Positions 3,811 to 5,578 of a stretch of DNA of 5,578 bases are shown here, one piece after another. This DNA is from Holophagaceae bacterium UBA1801. GTDB taxonomy: Bacteria > Acidobacteriota > Holophagae > Holophagales > Holophagaceae. The notes beneath the pieces were generated by a model. The model was not told the DNA's origin. It made no database searches and was given only the letters and a program-made list of their open reading frames with translations. The number at the start of each line of letters is the position of its first letter. Positions within the stretch are counted from its first letter, which is position 1. A program made the position numbers and the translations under genes. Location of the stretch: NCBI GenBank assembly GCA_002319925.1, contig DCFP01000179.1, positions 3,136 to 8,713 on the forward strand, given 5' to 3'.

Positions 3811-5578
3811 TGGGTGCTCCCGCTTTCCGACCGAATCCGTTGGATCAGGCGCTGCGGTATTTAACCCTCGGCCTCAGCATCATCCCCATCAAAGCCCGGG
3901 ACAAGCGGCCAGCGTTGTCCAGCTGGAAGGAGTTCCAGAAGCGTCCTCCTACAGAGAAAGAGGTTCGCGGCTGGTTTGCCCAGGATTCCAATCTGAACCT
4001 GGCCATCGTCACAGGGTCTGTTTCTCGGGTGGTGGTCATTGATGGCGATAGCCCCGAGGCCGTCTCCTGGCTGGCCACGAACCATCCGAGCCCGGTGCGC
4101 ACCCTCACCAGCAATGGCCGCAAGCATTACTGGTTCCTCCACCCCGGCCACGAGGTGCGCAATGGCGCCAAGCTCGCTGGTATGGCCCTCGACGTTCGCG
4201 GCGATGGCGGATATGTGGTGGCGCCCGGTTCGATTCACTCCTCGGGAGACATCTACACCGAAGAGGGCGACTGGGCTGATCTGGACTCCCTGCCCGTGTT
4301 CCAGGGTTCCTGGCTAAGCGAGAAGGTGCAGCCCCTAGTGAACCCCCAGGATGCCCTGGAGAAGCGTGTGCGCGCCTATCTGGTTGCTACGCCAGGTGCC
4401 ATCCAGGGGCAGGGGGGAGATGCCCACACCTTCCGAGTGGCTTGCAAGCTCGTCCGAGAATTCGCGCTGCCAGAAGATCAGGCTCTGGCCTATCTCTGCG
4501 ACTGGAACAGTAAGTGCGTACCGGCTTGGTCCATGGTGGACCTTCGGAAGAAGATCGCGTCAGCCCTAAAGTCGGGCACCGCACCCATGGGTTCAAAGCT
4601 CGACGACCATACCCCATCCCGCTCGAACACTTGGCGGCCGCCGATGGGCGAACCTGTCGAAGCGGAATCCGTGGATGCTGGTGGCGCCGGAAGTCTGGAC
4701 GAGTTGCTGCACCGCAACGATAAGGGCAAGATCCAGAAGACGGCCGGCAACCTCTCCAAGATCCTGCGCCTCCACCACCAATGGGGCGCACGCCTGGCGC
4801 TGAACGAGATGACCCGCGACGTGATCTACGATGGCCAGGTCGTCGGTGATGTCTTCGTGGATTGGGTGCAGGAGAAAATCGAGGACGCTTGGCACCTCAG
4901 CTTCGGCCGTGAGGACATCGCCTCCAAGATTCTGGCGCAGGCCTCCTGCCAACAGATCCATCCCGTCCGCGAGTGGCTGCGGAAGCTTCCCACCTGGGAC
5001 GGCGAGGAGCGCATTCGGAGAATCGCCCCCGAGATCATCGGCGACAGCAGCCCCCTGGCGTTCCAATACATTTTCCGGACCATGATCGGCGCTGTCCGGC
5101 GCGTGTTCTTCCCGGGCACGAAGATGGACACGGTCCTGATCCTGACGGGCAAGCAGGGCGCTCTGAAGAGCACCTTCTTCAAGATCCTGGCCGGCGAGGA
5201 GAACTTCGGCGACAGCCCCATCGACATGGAGAGCAAGGAGGGCCCGATGGTCCTCCATCGTTCCTGGTTCAATGAGTTCGCGGAGATCGACCACGTCACC
5301 AGCAACCGGGACGTGGAACGCCTGAAGGCATTCCTCAGCACGTCGAAGGACATCTTCCGGCCCACCTACGGTCGCAGTGTCGGAGTGTTTCCCCGTAGTT
5401 GCATCATCGTGGGCACTGCCAATAAGGACGAACTACTGGTGGATCCCACTGGTTCCCGCCGCTTCTGGCCCATCAAGATCGGCAAGACCCTGGAGCTCTC
5501 CCTGCTGGCCGAATGGCGCGAGCAGCTCTGGGCGGAAGCCCTGGACGTCTATCACCAGGGCGTGGATCACTGGCTTCC
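3807..5578 (+). CDS. PrimPol-VapE replication protein, partial at the right edge (590 codons visible)
   Basis: This is a cytoplasmic replication-initiation protein joining a primase-polymerase to a helicase-type ATPase. Residues about 12-170 form a bifunctional primase/polymerase (archaeo-eukaryotic primase) domain: VVVIDGD with the catalytic Asp79 and Asp81, His107 in KHYWF, and DVRGDGGYVVAPGSIH at 129-144. Residues about 180-255 resemble the primase C-terminal helical domain (GQGGDAHTFRVACKLVREF at 201-219). After an acidic linker (about 260-300), the region from about 315 is a VapE-type (virulence-associated E) superfamily 3-like ATPase: WDGEERI (397-403), a P-loop GKQGALKST (448-456), WFNEFAEI (487-494) with the likely Walker B acids, GTANKDE (536-542) and GSRRFWP (549-555) with the arginine pair. 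The P-loop has Leu where most have Gly before the Lys. The start ATG overlaps the previous stop, with AAGG upstream; a second ATG follows at 3810. The frame is open to the last base, so the end lies outside. Confidence 0.92.
   Translation, partial: MMGAPAFRPNPLDQALRYLTLGLSIIPIKARDKRPALSSWKEFQKRPPTEKEVRGWFAQDSNLNLAIVTGSVSRVVVIDGDSPEAVSWLATNHPSPVRTLTSNGRKHYWFLHPGHEVRNGAKLAGMALDVRGDGGYVVAPGSIHSSGDIYTEEGDWADLDSLPVFQGSWLSEKVQPLVNPQDALEKRVRAYLVATPGAIQGQGGDAHTFRVACKLVREFALPEDQALAYLCDWNSKCVPAWSMVDLRKKIASALKSGTAPMGSKLDDHTPSRSNTWRPPMGEPVEAESVDAGGAGSLDELLHRNDKGKIQKTAGNLSKILRLHHQWGARLALNEMTRDVIYDGQVVGDVFVDWVQEKIEDAWHLSFGREDIASKILAQASCQQIHPVREWLRKLPTWDGEERIRRIAPEIIGDSSPLAFQYIFRTMIGAVRRVFFPGTKMDTVLILTGKQGALKSTFFKILAGEENFGDSPIDMESKEGPMVLHRSWFNEFAEIDHVTSNRDVERLKAFLSTSKDIFRPTYGRSVGVFPRSCIIVGTANKDELLVDPTGSRRFWPIKIGKTLELSLLAEWREQLWAEALDVYHQGVDHWL

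Noticed and set aside
3794..4569. Plus-strand frames of 72-92 codons in this stretch
   Set aside because: They are out of frame with the continuous PrimPol reading frame that starts at 3807 and has the catalytic motifs.
4593..5365. Long minus-strand frames opposite the right part of the window
   Set aside because: They are mirror images of the PrimPol-VapE gene, whose plus-strand translation carries all family motifs.

Overview
The window looks like the immunity, early-control and replication-start region of a temperate phage, prophage or related integrative element in a GC-rich bacterium. The evidence is a divergent repressor/Cro pair with shared palindromic operators, an ImmA-type metallopeptidase next to the repressor, a CII-like regulator, a chain of tiny overlapping genes, and a primase-polymerase/VapE-type helicase running off the right edge. 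A Gram-negative host is suggested by the YdaS-like Cro, the CII-like protein and a gene with a plain Sec signal peptide. The species cannot be named from this sequence. No integrase, att site, tRNA, rRNA or CRISPR is present.

Left edge (1-299): no protein gene was found. On the minus strand there is a good sigma70-type promoter (PL-like, -35 TTGACG at 225-230, -10 TAACTT at 202-207) with a repressor-type operator in its spacer. It would drive leftward transcription through a leader of about 190 nt with several inverted repeats, towards a Shine-Dalgarno-like AGGAGAG at the very edge, so a leftward gene probably starts just outside. A strong intrinsic terminator (244-274) ends the leftward immunity operon before it reaches this promoter.

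Immunity operon (300-2102, minus strand): an XRE-family repressor without a peptidase domain, then an ImmA/IrrE metallopeptidase (17-bp overlap), then a signal-peptide protein of unknown function (ATGA overlap) with visibly lower GC. The operon lies between the PL-like and PR-like promoters, the same geometry as the lambda cI-rexA-rexB block. ImmA would inactivate the repressor on induction. The exported protein sits where lysogeny-expressed exclusion or conversion genes are usually found.

Control region (2103-2186): two more operator copies flank a repressor promoter and a rightward promoter. The rightward start of transcription would fall at or next to the cro start codon, so the cro message may be leaderless.

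Early rightward operon (2187-5578, plus strand): a YdaS-like Cro; a 300-bp interval of uncertain content ending in a terminator-like hairpin (a tR1-like position); a CII/CP76-like regulator; three small unrecognised proteins linked by GTGA/ATGA stop-start overlaps; and a PrimPol-VapE fusion (590 codons visible, truncated by the window) that would start replication. The logic is a lambda-like switch: the repressor shuts PL and PR, ImmA relieves repression, and Cro and CII-like proteins steer the outcome while PrimPol-VapE starts DNA synthesis.
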